Source: Candidatus Poribacteria bacterium
GTDB lineage: Bacteria; Poribacteria; WGA-4E; PCPOR2b
Length of the DNA: 64,000 nt
NCBI GenBank assembly: GCA_022826645.1
Contig: JAJDUM010000037.1
Coordinates: forward strand, 1 to 64,000
Direction of reading: 5' to 3'
Shown here one piece after another: positions 32,806-40,228 of this stretch. Position numbers and translations under genes: made by a program. The notes under the pieces are model-generated. The model was not told where the DNA came from and made no database searches. It saw only the letters and a program-made list of their open reading frames with translations. The stretch's first letter is position 1. Each line of letters begins with the position of its first letter.

Positions 32806-34086
32806 ATGTCGAGAATACGCACACAATTATTCATCTGTAGTTTAATTAGTATCTTACTCCCTGTGTCTGTGTCGTTTGCAGCCAGAACCTATGATGTAAG
32901 TTATTCTTGGGGGAGGCGGCAGCAGAACGCGAAGGTATACGCCGATAAGGTTAAGCAGGTGTTGGGACCAACTATCGCTAAGCAGATCAAAGTAGTGAAC
33001 CGTAGAGGTCGGTACGGTGTGATCTATGATCGGAACGGCAGTTATGCGGAGGCCCTTCAAGAGGCAGCAGATCATGCGAAGTTGCTTCATCAGGCAGGTG
33101 TAACGAAAAAGAAAGGGCATGAAGCAGCTCATCCAATTCCGGATCAAGATTACTCGGGTCGACCGAGGACCACACCAAGCAAGCCAAAGATTACACCACA
33201 AAGACCTAAACAACAGAGACCTAACCCGCTGCAATTCGACATAAGTGTGGACTCCAATCTTGAGGCGGACATCGATCGATACATCAAGGGACTGCGGTTC
33301 AGAGGCGTTCTTGCAAGCACAGATCGAACCAGCTTTGTTGTCTACGATATCACGAAGCAGAAAAAAGTAGTTTCAATTAATGAAAACCAAACAATGATGG
33401 CTGCTTCGTTAATCAAGAACTTTATAATGCTGGCTTACTTCCATGAGGTGAAAAACAAACGACTTGAGCATACCAATGAGAACCGCCTTAAGCTTCGTCA
33501 GATGATTCAAAGAAGCGCGAACACATCGACTAACGATTTTATCAGACTGCTTGGTGGTCCGAGTGGTGTGGAGCGAATCCTAAAATGGAACTATCCCTTT
33601 TTCGAGAATACTCGCATCGTTGAATATATTCCCCCTAGTGGCAGAACTTATCGAAACACAACTTCAGCGCGCGATTTGAATAAGTTCTACAACCAGTTGT
33701 GGCTTGGGAACCTGCCGTATTCAAACAAGATGAAATATTATCTGGGGCTTCCGAACGGCGATCGGATGCACGATAAAACGTGTATCCCGTCAAATGTCCG
33801 CGTATACCACAAAACCGGGACGGTCTACGGCTTGGTTGGTGATAGCGGCATTTTGGCGATTATCGATTCGCAGGGAAAGCAGCGGGCTTACGTCTTTACC
33901 GGGTTGATTGAGGATCGGACAAAGACGAGCAATCGCAACCGCTCTGAGGCTTTTTGGTCATGGGTGGGACGCCGATCGGATACGTTGCGCCGCGTGTCAG
34001 AAGCCGTTTATGAGTACATCTACGAAGTCCATTACGGTGGCAGCTTTAATTGTCGTCGGCACGCAGGGCAGCACCTGAAGCGCTAA
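32806..34086 (+). CDS. exported SPOR-like plus class A beta-lactamase-fold serine hydrolase
   Basis: A 426-residue exported protein. The signal peptide ends SVSFAA, then a SPOR-like module (TYDVSYSWGRRQQNAKVY...RYGVIYDR, residues 28-110) expected to bind denuded peptidoglycan. A basic proline-rich linker (PSKPKITPQRPKQQRP) leads to a penicillin-recognising domain with ASLIK (SxxK), TSTND (SxN) and HKTGTVYG (KTG). RNTTSARDL resembles the class A omega-loop follow-up block. The combination suggests a cell-wall-tethered transpeptidase, carboxypeptidase or beta-lactamase; the deacylating Glu is not obvious, so beta-lactam hydrolysis is uncertain. Confidence 0.82.
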   Translation: MSRIRTQLFICSLISILLPVSVSFAARTYDVSYSWGRRQQNAKVYADKVKQVLGPTIAKQIKVVNRRGRYGVIYDRNGSYAEALQEAADHAKLLHQAGVTKKKGHEAAHPIPDQDYSGRPRTTPSKPKITPQRPKQQRPNPLQFDISVDSNLEADIDRYIKGLRFRGVLASTDRTSFVVYDITKQKKVVSINENQTMMAASLIKNFIMLAYFHEVKNKRLEHTNENRLKLRQMIQRSANTSTNDFIRLLGGPSGVERILKWNYPFFENTRIVEYIPPSGRTYRNTTSARDLNKFYNQLWLGNLPYSNKMKYYLGLPNGDRMHDKTCIPSNVRVYHKTGTVYGLVGDSGILAIIDSQGKQRAYVFTGLIEDRTKTSNRNRSEAFWSWVGRRSDTLRRVSEAVYEYIYEVHYGGSFNCRRHAGQHLKR

Positions 34087-34179
34087 TTGTATCGGCTTCC
34101 ACGATGATATGACGCTCACTTATAGCAACGCAAGTTGCCTGTAGTAGACTCCTCCGCACACCCTACCCCTTATTTACAA

Positions 34180-34944
34180 TTACGGCACAGCGGCTATATC
34201 ACCCGTCTTGAGGAGGATACGTAAAGCCTCGCGTTTGCTAAGTGCGCTTAGCCGGTAGGCGTTGTCCGTGATGTAAGCGACCACTTCGTCCGGATTGGTC
34301 TTGGCGTATTCGCGTAGTGCCCAACCGATCGCTTTGCGAAGGAAAAACTCCGGATGCTCAACGGACGGGGCAATACACGCCCGGAGTAACTCAAAGTCTG
34401 TAGCCTCCTTGAATTTCAATTGACAGATAATCGACGTGCGACATTTCCAGATGTTGGATGAATGTGCCCATTCAAGCATTCGAGTTTTCATTTGTTCTGG
34501 ATACTGTCCGAGAAGATTCCCAACAAGACGGGAGGCGATGGCGTCGACATAGTCCCACCACGCGCCATCGGTAATCATCTCCTCGTAGCAAGGAAGCGCG
34601 TCAAGCGTCTGGAAGTTATCGTAAGTACGGTGTTCCGCGAGTTTGATGGCGGCGTAACGTTCCTCTCGGTAATCCGCCCCCCGCCAGATAGTGAGAATGG
34701 TTTCCAGCCAGCATTCCTGGGTTTCAATCGGGTGAGCGGTGAAAATTTTTCGGCATATTGCTTTTAGTGCCGGTGTCTGGACCCCGAGATACGGCATTTC
34801 TGACTTCATGTAAGCCTGCATCCCCGGTGCCTTTTCGGGATTGGCACTTTTTCGTAAGGCTTCCCCCAGTGCACACCGAATTGTGGCTGACAGATAGCAT
34901 TGGGACCGACCTCCTCGCACGGATTCCGAGTTTTCGGATTTCAT
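34180..34944 (-). CDS. AlkD-like DNA alkylation repair protein
   Basis: A 254-residue HEAT-like-repeat DNA glycosylase of the AlkD family, which excises 3- and 7-alkylpurines without base flipping. MPYLGVQTPALKAICRKI starts the fold. The catalytic-type block WWDYVDAIASRLVG holds the expected Trp and Asp, and WKCRTSIICQL and EFFLRKAIGWALREYAKTNPDEV are strongly family-like. I start at MKSENSES, 4 bp after the aldolase stop, with AAGAGG upstream; the longer track ORF overlaps that gene. It is the last gene of the SMP-30/aldolase run, an odd partner for sugar catabolism. Confidence 0.9.
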   Translation of the reverse strand: MKSENSESVRGGRSQCYLSATIRCALGEALRKSANPEKAPGMQAYMKSEMPYLGVQTPALKAICRKIFTAHPIETQECWLETILTIWRGADYREERYAAIKLAEHRTYDNFQTLDALPCYEEMITDGAWWDYVDAIASRLVGNLLGQYPEQMKTRMLEWAHSSNIWKCRTSIICQLKFKEATDFELLRACIAPSVEHPEFFLRKAIGWALREYAKTNPDEVVAYITDNAYRLSALSKREALRILLKTGDIAAVP

Positions 34945-34948
34945 CAAC

Positions 34949-35710
34949 CTACCTCTTGAAAACGTCCAAGCCTGCACGGGCTGCTTGTAGAAGCAGGTAG
35001 TAATCGGGACCGTAGCCCAAAACAGTGAAACCTTGTGCTTGTCGCCGCTGCAATCCCTCCGGTGTACTATCTCCGAACCCGATGGCAACATCACCTGTGC
35101 GACCAATCTCTAAGGCACGTTCGATAACGGCGTCAGTCTCTGGATGTGGCATGTGCAGCGGGTTCAATCCCATTGAGAGGCAGAGATCCCACATACCGAT
35201 ATATAATACATCGACGCCGGGGATAGCCCCGATCTCCGCCAAGTTTTCCACAGCCTCTTTGGTCTCAATGAGCAAAAAGACAAGTATATTGTCATTCGCC
35301 CGGTTGAAATAGTCTTCATTGTCAACCGTGTATTGCGAGGCACGCAACGGTCCCCAGCCACGCGTACCTTGCGGTGGGTAGCGGGTGGCATCAACGATGG
35401 CCTGTGCCTCATCAGCAGTCTTTACCATCGGCACAAGAATTCCCATACCGCCTACGTCCAACGCCCTTTGGATGAAGACCGGATCGGCAGAGGGAATGCG
35501 GACGATGGGGACAGCTTCGGTCCCGTTGATCGCCATGAGCATGTGCTCAATCTGGGCGGTATCGAGTGCGTTGTGTTCCGTTTCGATAACCAGCCAATCA
35601 TATCCGGCATGTGCTAAGAGTTCGGCAAGGTTTGGACTGCCTAACCCCATGAAGCAACCGATAGTCGGTTCGCCGGCACGGACCTTTTCTCGGACCCAAT
35701 TCGTTCTCAT
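34949..35710 (-). CDS. HpcH/HpaI family aldolase/citrate lyase 1
   Basis: A class II metal-dependent pyruvate aldolase (253 residues) cleaving 2-keto-3-deoxy sugar acids or 4-hydroxy-2-oxo acids to pyruvate and an aldehyde. Signature segments are GYDWLVIETEHNALD, VPIVRIPSADP, GGMGILVPMVKTADEA with the glycine-rich loop, LLIETKEAVEN (metal Glu) and IGMWDLCLSMG (metal Asp). The start at MRTNWVREK is preferred; the track start adds 27 residues that overlap the SMP-30 gene. Lying between SMP-30 (lactonase) and alkD, it fits the last step after lactone hydrolysis and dehydration. Confidence 0.9.
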   Translation of the reverse strand: MRTNWVREKVRAGEPTIGCFMGLGSPNLAELLAHAGYDWLVIETEHNALDTAQIEHMLMAINGTEAVPIVRIPSADPVFIQRALDVGGMGILVPMVKTADEAQAIVDATRYPPQGTRGWGPLRASQYTVDNEDYFNRANDNILVFLLIETKEAVENLAEIGAIPGVDVLYIGMWDLCLSMGLNPLHMPHPETDAVIERALEIGRTGDVAIGFGDSTPEGLQRRQAQGFTVLGYGPDYYLLLQAARAGLDVFKR

Positions 35711-35727
35711 CGTGATAATGCTCCGTT

Positions 35728-36585
35728 TTAGATGTCCGGGTAATTCAGCGGCATTCCCGTCTTGCCCAAATCGTAATGTGTGATATGCCAACGCCCCAAG
35801 TTTGCGCTGAGAAAGAGATCGCGGTTCGGACCACAGAAGGCGATATTTGTCGGGGCAGCAATCGCTGTGCCTTCGTAATCTTCTGCCAGCACGTCGAGCT
35901 GCCCGTTCGGTGTTAGCCGGTAGATTCGATCGGGACGGTAGCAGGAGATGTACAGGTTTCCTTCGGTGTCGAACGCCAACCCGTCTGGCACGGTCTCTGG
36001 CAGATGAACCAACGTTTCAACAGCCCCCGGACTGCCATCCGCTTTGATTTCGACGCGGTCAACACGCGGTGGATTGAGACTCATGGCAACATAGAGGTAT
36101 GTGCCGGCGGCGTCCAACGCCACGCCGTTAGGGAACTGCGCGAGACTGCGACACCAGACCTCGCCCTTACCACCCGGAGCTACCCGAAAGATGCAACCGT
36201 TATCCTCTTTCCATCCGCCGGAGTGGGACACATACAGATTGCCGTGGCGATCGAATACGGGATAGTTGGCTGCTTCAAACGATTGCTCATCGCTACCATC
36301 GCAGTAGACGCTCACCGTTCCATCCGGTTCAACCCGTTTAACGCCGCCGCTGCAAACATAGAGTCGGTGCTTCGCATCTTGGGCAATGCCTCCGACAAAT
36401 CCGCCGGTATTGGCAAACTCTTCAAATTCCTTCTGCTCTACGTCGATTCGGTATATCTGTCCGAGTTCCCCGCCGGCATACGCAAAGCCGTCGCAGCCCC
36501 AACTGATACATTCAGGGTGGTCCAATCCACCGGTGAAACCACCAATCAGAACAGAGACCTGTGTTTCTGTATCAAGAAGCACCAT
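35728..36585 (-). CDS. SMP-30/gluconolactonase family protein
   Basis: A 285-residue six-bladed beta-propeller lactonase that hydrolyses aldonolactones with a divalent metal. Metal ligands are visible as Glu in DHPECISWG (blade 1), Asn in FPNGVALD and Asp in VPDGLAFDTEGNLY; LYVSHSGGWKEDNGCIF lies in the middle blades. It has no signal peptide, so it is cytoplasmic. It is the first gene of a tight operon with the aldolase (17 bp) and alkD, transcribed from the promoter at 36785-36812. A gluconolactone- or xylonolactone-like substrate is likely but unproven. Confidence 0.9.
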   Translation of the reverse strand: MVLLDTETQVSVLIGGFTGGLDHPECISWGCDGFAYAGGELGQIYRIDVEQKEFEEFANTGGFVGGIAQDAKHRLYVCSGGVKRVEPDGTVSVYCDGSDEQSFEAANYPVFDRHGNLYVSHSGGWKEDNGCIFRVAPGGKGEVWCRSLAQFPNGVALDAAGTYLYVAMSLNPPRVDRVEIKADGSPGAVETLVHLPETVPDGLAFDTEGNLYISCYRPDRIYRLTPNGQLDVLAEDYEGTAIAAPTNIAFCGPNRDLFLSANLGRWHITHYDLGKTGMPLNYPDI

Positions 36586-36652
36586 ATTTTATTACCTCCA
36601 TTGATGAGTTCATATAGATATTGGTTCATGTCAAGAGAGTGTATAATATAAG

Positions 36653-36711
36653 CACGTGAAACGTGATGTCCCGTTCCGAGGATCCCGATAAATCGGGACG
36701 TGAAACGTGAC
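36653..36711. repeat. CGTGAAACG repeat interrupted by a palindrome
   Basis: The left half CACGTGAAACGTGATG and right half CGTGAAACGTGA of the dispersed repeat are split by a 30-bp palindromic unit (36669-36698). The three other copies in this window lack the insert. Confidence 0.75.
36669..36698. mobile_element. 30-bp palindromic mini-element insertion
   Basis: TCCCGTTCCGAGGA then TCCCGATAAATCGGGA. It is inserted between GATG and CGTG of the CGTGAAACG repeat. Related units lie at 22621-22663 and in shorter form at 549-583, 2574-2600 and 29210-29232. Confidence 0.6.
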
Positions 36712-36784
36712 AACGATCGGTTCATAATGCTCGACCTACGTCGGTCATACAATGGACTATAATGACAAATAGAATCCGTCTGAC

Positions 36785-36812
36785 ATTATATAGACTGGCA
36801 CAGGAATGTCAA
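36785..36812 (-). promoter_or_regulatory. predicted sigma-70 promoter of the SMP-30 operon
   Basis: On the minus strand, consensus TTGACA and TATAAT are 16 nt apart, about 200 bp upstream of the SMP-30 ATG. The interrupted CGTGAAACG repeat lies in the leader. Confidence 0.65.
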
Positions 36813-37025
36813 CGAAAAATAGTTAGCTGCGAAGATTCAGTTCTTTGATGTCGAGATATGAATCTCAACCTACAATCCACAATCTGCTTGGTCTGTATGG
36901 TTTGGTTCTCCCAACTCACGGTCAGATTGGGCGAGGAAACCTCGCCCCTACGATTTGATACCTACCCCAGATGAATGTCAACACGCCCTAGCCACTCATC
37001 ATGTATATTTCCATCGGATATACAC
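36813..37025. other. intergenic stretch with two GTAGG-type hairpins
   Basis: The gap between the divergent SMP-30 and epimerase genes. It contains hairpins at 36850-36873 (GTCGAGATATGAATCTCAAC then CTAC) and 36929-36951 (GGGCGAGGAAACCTCGCCC then CTAC). No gene is seen. Confidence 0.65.
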
Positions 37026-37054
37026 TTGACTTTACACCAAGCAGATGGCAAAAT
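37026..37054 (+). promoter_or_regulatory. possible promoter for the epimerase gene
   Basis: TTGACT and CAAAAT are separated by 17 nt, about 60 nt before the ATG at 37115. The -10 match is modest. Confidence 0.35.
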
Positions 37055-37114
37055 AGATAACGTGTACTGAAGCGATTTTTAAATTCAATAGAGAGATTAG
37101 AAAGGGAAACAGAT

Positions 37115-37840
37115 ATGGCACGAAAGAAGATACTTATTACAGGCGCAGCGGGCAAAATTGGACGGGTGCTGAGAGACGGGCTGAAAGATGATTACGATCT
37201 GCGGCTCCTCTATCACAGGACGGTTCTACCGGCGGCACCGGGGGAAGAGGTTTTTGTGGCGAGCATCAAAGATCTTGATAAAATGGTGGAGGTAGTAGGC
37301 GGTGTGGATTCGGTCGTTCACATGGCAGGGGACCCTGAGGTTGGCGCATCGTTTGAATCGGTCTATGAGAACAATATCTTAGGCACCTATTGCATCTATG
37401 AGGCAGCCCGGCGAACAGGTGTGCCTCAGGTTATTTTTGCCAGCACGAACCATGTGACCGGATACTACGAAATAGATGGGATCTATACCAAGCCCGAAAT
37501 GCCGGTGCGACCGGATAGCCACTACGGTGCTAGCAAGGCTTACGGCGAAGCACTGGGCCGATACTATGTCGATGAATTCGGGCTGCGGGTGATTTGTCTG
37601 CGGATTGGCACCTTTCAACCGGTGGAGTCCGTGCAGAACCGGACAAGCGATCGCATCCTGTCTACCTGGTTAAGCCACGGAGATATGGTGCACATGACCA
37701 AACAGAGTATTGAGGCGGAGTCGGTGAAGTTCGGTATCTACTACGGCATATCGAATAATACGCGCGCCTATTGGGACACCGAGAATGCGCGGGAAGAGAT
37801 CGGCTATGACCCCGAAGACAACGCCGAAGATTATGCCTGA
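37115..37840 (+). CDS. NAD-dependent epimerase/dehydratase (uronate dehydrogenase-like)
   Basis: A 241-residue extended-SDR protein. The Rossmann motif is LITGAAGKIGRVL; VVHMAGDPEVGASFESVYENNILGTYCIYEAA matches the conserved NxxGT region; the catalytic serine region is FASTNHVTGYY and the YxxxK is HYGASKAYGEALGRYY. LRIGTF and the short C-terminus resemble uronate dehydrogenases, which oxidise uronates to aldarolactones using NAD. AAAGGGAAACAGAT precedes the ATG. It converges with and overlaps the HAD gene by 10 bp. A generic epimerase is possible, but the uronate role fits the surrounding lactonase and aldolase genes. Confidence 0.85.
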   Translation: MARKKILITGAAGKIGRVLRDGLKDDYDLRLLYHRTVLPAAPGEEVFVASIKDLDKMVEVVGGVDSVVHMAGDPEVGASFESVYENNILGTYCIYEAARRTGVPQVIFASTNHVTGYYEIDGIYTKPEMPVRPDSHYGASKAYGEALGRYYVDEFGLRVICLRIGTFQPVESVQNRTSDRILSTWLSHGDMVHMTKQSIEAESVKFGIYYGISNNTRAYWDTENAREEIGYDPEDNAEDYA

Positions 37841-38562
37841 GCGTCGTGCGCAGACAGAATTGTCGCCATGATGTTTTGGGTGGCACTCAGATCGTCAAAG
37901 AGAACATCCGGTTGATGCGGCGTTAGTTCCGCACGGGAATATTGGCCGGTAGCCACGGCGATGGCATAGGCGCCGGCGTGACGAGCACACTCAATATCGC
38001 GGGGTGTATCTCCAATAATCACAATGTCCTTGCCGGTGAACCTCACACCCGTTTTCTCAAACGCACGGGACGCAGCGATAGCGGGCAACGCATTACGGGA
38101 GCGCGCGTCATCCCCAAATGCGCCCAACTGGAAAAAGGGGTTCAGGTTAAAGACGTCCAATTTCGCAGCAGCACCGCCCTTATTATTGCCTGTTAGGAGC
38201 CCGGGTAAACACGCATCGTGATCTGCTACCGCTGAAATCAGTTCCTGTACGCCGTCCAACAAGATTACGTTTGCGCCTTCCGCTTGGCATCCTTCTCTCA
38301 AGAGTTCCGCGATGCGGTCAAAAATATCGGGCAGTAGTTGTTGGACGGTGCTTTCGGGAAGAACGCCTTCCAAGATATCATGCACAATCTGTGTGTCCAT
38401 CCCTCCTGACATCCGCACCCGTCCAAGTTCGGGGGTCGGATTGTTACCGAACATCCCCTTTTCGCGGCAAACTTCCTCAATCGCTTGGTAGAGAGATCTG
38501 CCTCCAATTCCGCCTGTACTCAGTATGGTCCCGTCGATATCAAATAAAACCAGTTTCCTCAT
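37831..38562 (-). CDS. HAD-superfamily hydrolase (phosphoglycolate phosphatase-like)
   Basis: A 243-residue HAD phosphatase. Motif I is LFDIDGTILST, motif II LLTGNNKGG, and motif III/IV IVIIGDTPRDIECARHAGA; the alpha-helical cap (residues 18-95) indicates subclass I. VATGQYSRAEL is the usual post-motif segment. It probably removes phosphate from a small sugar or glycolate phosphate. It is downstream of the PhyH gene on the same strand with a 51-bp gap, and its 3' end overlaps that of the epimerase gene on the other strand by 10 bp. Confidence 0.9.
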   Translation of the reverse strand: MRKLVLFDIDGTILSTGGIGGRSLYQAIEEVCREKGMFGNNPTPELGRVRMSGGMDTQIVHDILEGVLPESTVQQLLPDIFDRIAELLREGCQAEGANVILLDGVQELISAVADHDACLPGLLTGNNKGGAAAKLDVFNLNPFFQLGAFGDDARSRNALPAIAASRAFEKTGVRFTGKDIVIIGDTPRDIECARHAGAYAIAVATGQYSRAELTPHQPDVLFDDLSATQNIMATILSAHDAQA

Positions 38563-38613
38563 CTATGATTGTTGTCCTCAGCTTTTTTGATCATTTGTTT
38601 TACACATTTCGGG

Positions 38614-39318
38614 TTAAAAATTAGTATCATTTCCTTTATAAATCCGTTCGCCACGTACCAGAATTCGCTTCGGATTTTCAAGCGAAAGTTCGTCAAGGGT
38701 ATGATATCCCAGCGTCATGCTCATGCGGGTGCCATCTGTCTTATTCGTGCCAGCGGAGTGAATCATCATGCTGTCGATGGCGAGCAATCCACCGGCAGTC
38801 ATGGGAACAGGAACCACTTGGCCCAAAGCGATTTGATGCACGAGTTCACCGTCATTCAGATCCACGAAATCCGGTAATATGTGTGAGCCTGGTACCACAT
38901 GCGTACAGCCGTTCTCCAGATTGGTATCCTCAAGGTAAGCCAATACCGTTACGATGGTGCGTGACCAATGTCTCACATCACGATGGAGTTCTAACGAGGC
39001 GGTTGAATCGCGGTCACGCAGATATACATGGTTGTGTCGGTTACGCACGAATTCGATATTGGGACCTAATATCGACTCCAACGGGTTAAGAATTTCGTCG
39101 CATACAATTGTCTCGCGAAAAACGCCGCCGCGCCCCCACAGGTCAGAGATGCGAGTCACGCTTCCGCCTTTATTACGCGCAACCGGTTCAACCTCTTCCC
39201 GAATGTCATTTAATGCCGTCGCTTTCAGTTCGGCGACAAGGTCATCGTCCAACCGCGTCGGTAGTTTGACGAAGCCGTTATGTCGAAAAAGCTGCACCTC
39301 TTGAGGTGTAAGTACCAT
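38614..39318 (-). CDS. phytanoyl-CoA dioxygenase (PhyH) family protein
   Basis: A 234-residue Fe(II)/2-oxoglutarate-dependent dioxygenase. It starts VQLFRHNGFVKLPTRLD, a typical PhyH opening. The iron facial triad is visible as HxD in LELHRDVRHW and the distal His in SMMIHSAGTNKTDGTR, whose Arg should bind 2-oxoglutarate; HVVPGSH lies between. The substrate may be a small hydrophobic or modified metabolite; the family is strongly expanded in Poribacteria and marine relatives. It is possibly co-transcribed with the HAD gene. Confidence 0.9.
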   Translation of the reverse strand: MVLTPQEVQLFRHNGFVKLPTRLDDDLVAELKATALNDIREEVEPVARNKGGSVTRISDLWGRGGVFRETIVCDEILNPLESILGPNIEFVRNRHNHVYLRDRDSTASLELHRDVRHWSRTIVTVLAYLEDTNLENGCTHVVPGSHILPDFVDLNDGELVHQIALGQVVPVPMTAGGLLAIDSMMIHSAGTNKTDGTRMSMTLGYHTLDELSLENPKRILVRGERIYKGNDTNF

Positions 39319-39336
39319 TGTGGTTCTTCCTTTATC

Positions 39337-39777
39337 CTATCTGTAAAGAGTAGTTTTTACACCCTTCTCGCTGATTAACATAAGGTATCCCTCCTGCAGT
39401 TCAAAAGTGCCTACTTCAATAAATGGCGCAGGACCAGTAAAAGTAATGTCAGCAGAGACATTCCTTCTCCCTTTTGGGGGCTCATCGTGGTATCTCTGTA
39501 TGTAAGCCAGAATATATCTGTCACGACCAAAATAATATGCCCCTTTCCTAATGTCAAAGATTTTGTTTCCACCAACTGAGTCATATAAGATTTCAATAGC
39601 CTCAAATGTCCCGTCTCCACGAAAGTTCCAACGTTTAACTGGGGCGTTTTCCTGTTGTTCCGCCCAATGACCAACCCAAGGTAGTGTATAAGGTTTGGAC
39701 TCAGGCATTTTTAGTGTTGAGCAGCCCATGAGCGGTATCAATACAATTATTGCTATGAATACTCTCTTACTTACCAT
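39337..39777 (-). CDS. hypothetical lipoprotein
   Basis: A 146-residue protein with a lipoprotein signal (VFIAIIVLIPLMGCST; lipobox LMGC). The mature domain begins LPWVGHWAEQQ and contains NFRGDGTFEAIEILYD and FELQEGYLMLISEKG, a pattern of short beta strands like small lipocalin-like/META-type lipoproteins. No specific family is recognised. It lies 18 bp upstream of PhyH on the same strand, so co-transcription is plausible. It is probably anchored in the outer or inner membrane facing the periplasm. Confidence 0.75.
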   Translation of the reverse strand: MVSKRVFIAIIVLIPLMGCSTLKMPESKPYTLPWVGHWAEQQENAPVKRWNFRGDGTFEAIEILYDSVGGNKIFDIRKGAYYFGRDRYILAYIQRYHDEPPKGRRNVSADITFTGPAPFIEVGTFELQEGYLMLISEKGVKTTLYR

Positions 39778-40228
39778 TATGCTAACCTTGCCACAATAAA
39801 GACAGTTAGATGAGGGGTGTGCATAAATCGCTTTCGTGTGGGAGAGACTTCTCCCAATTCATCAGGATGCTCGCCTGTCCCAGCTTGTCGGGGGAACGAC
39901 ATCGGAACGAGCCTCAAGGCGCGATCTTAGATGCTAATCCTCCCGATGAAATCGGGGGAATCATCCGTGCAATCTGCGATTCAGACCCATAGGACATGTC
40001 GCCCCCCTGGGGCTTTGGGGGATGGGGCTATCCGTATGCTATAAACATGTCGCCCCTCTGGGGCTAAATGCACCCTGTTCTTTTCTAAAACAGTCCCGTT
40101 TCACGTTCCGGTTTCTATCCTGAAAATCTTTAAATCCTGAGAATCCTGATTCAGACAATAATGATGCACACCCCTCACTTATTTATCTTCCATAGATTAT
40201 AACCCTAATCCTATTAACTACAGCCCGG
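39778..40228. other. intergenic region with palindromes and CGCCCC repeats
   Basis: No gene is supported. It holds CCCAGCTTGTCGGGGGAACG (about 39877), TCCCGATGAAATCGGGGGAA (39933) and two copies of an ACATGTCGCCCC(C/T)CTGGGGCT unit (about 39995 and 40048) similar to the 9301-9460 set. Short ORFs here are repeat translations. Confidence 0.6.
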
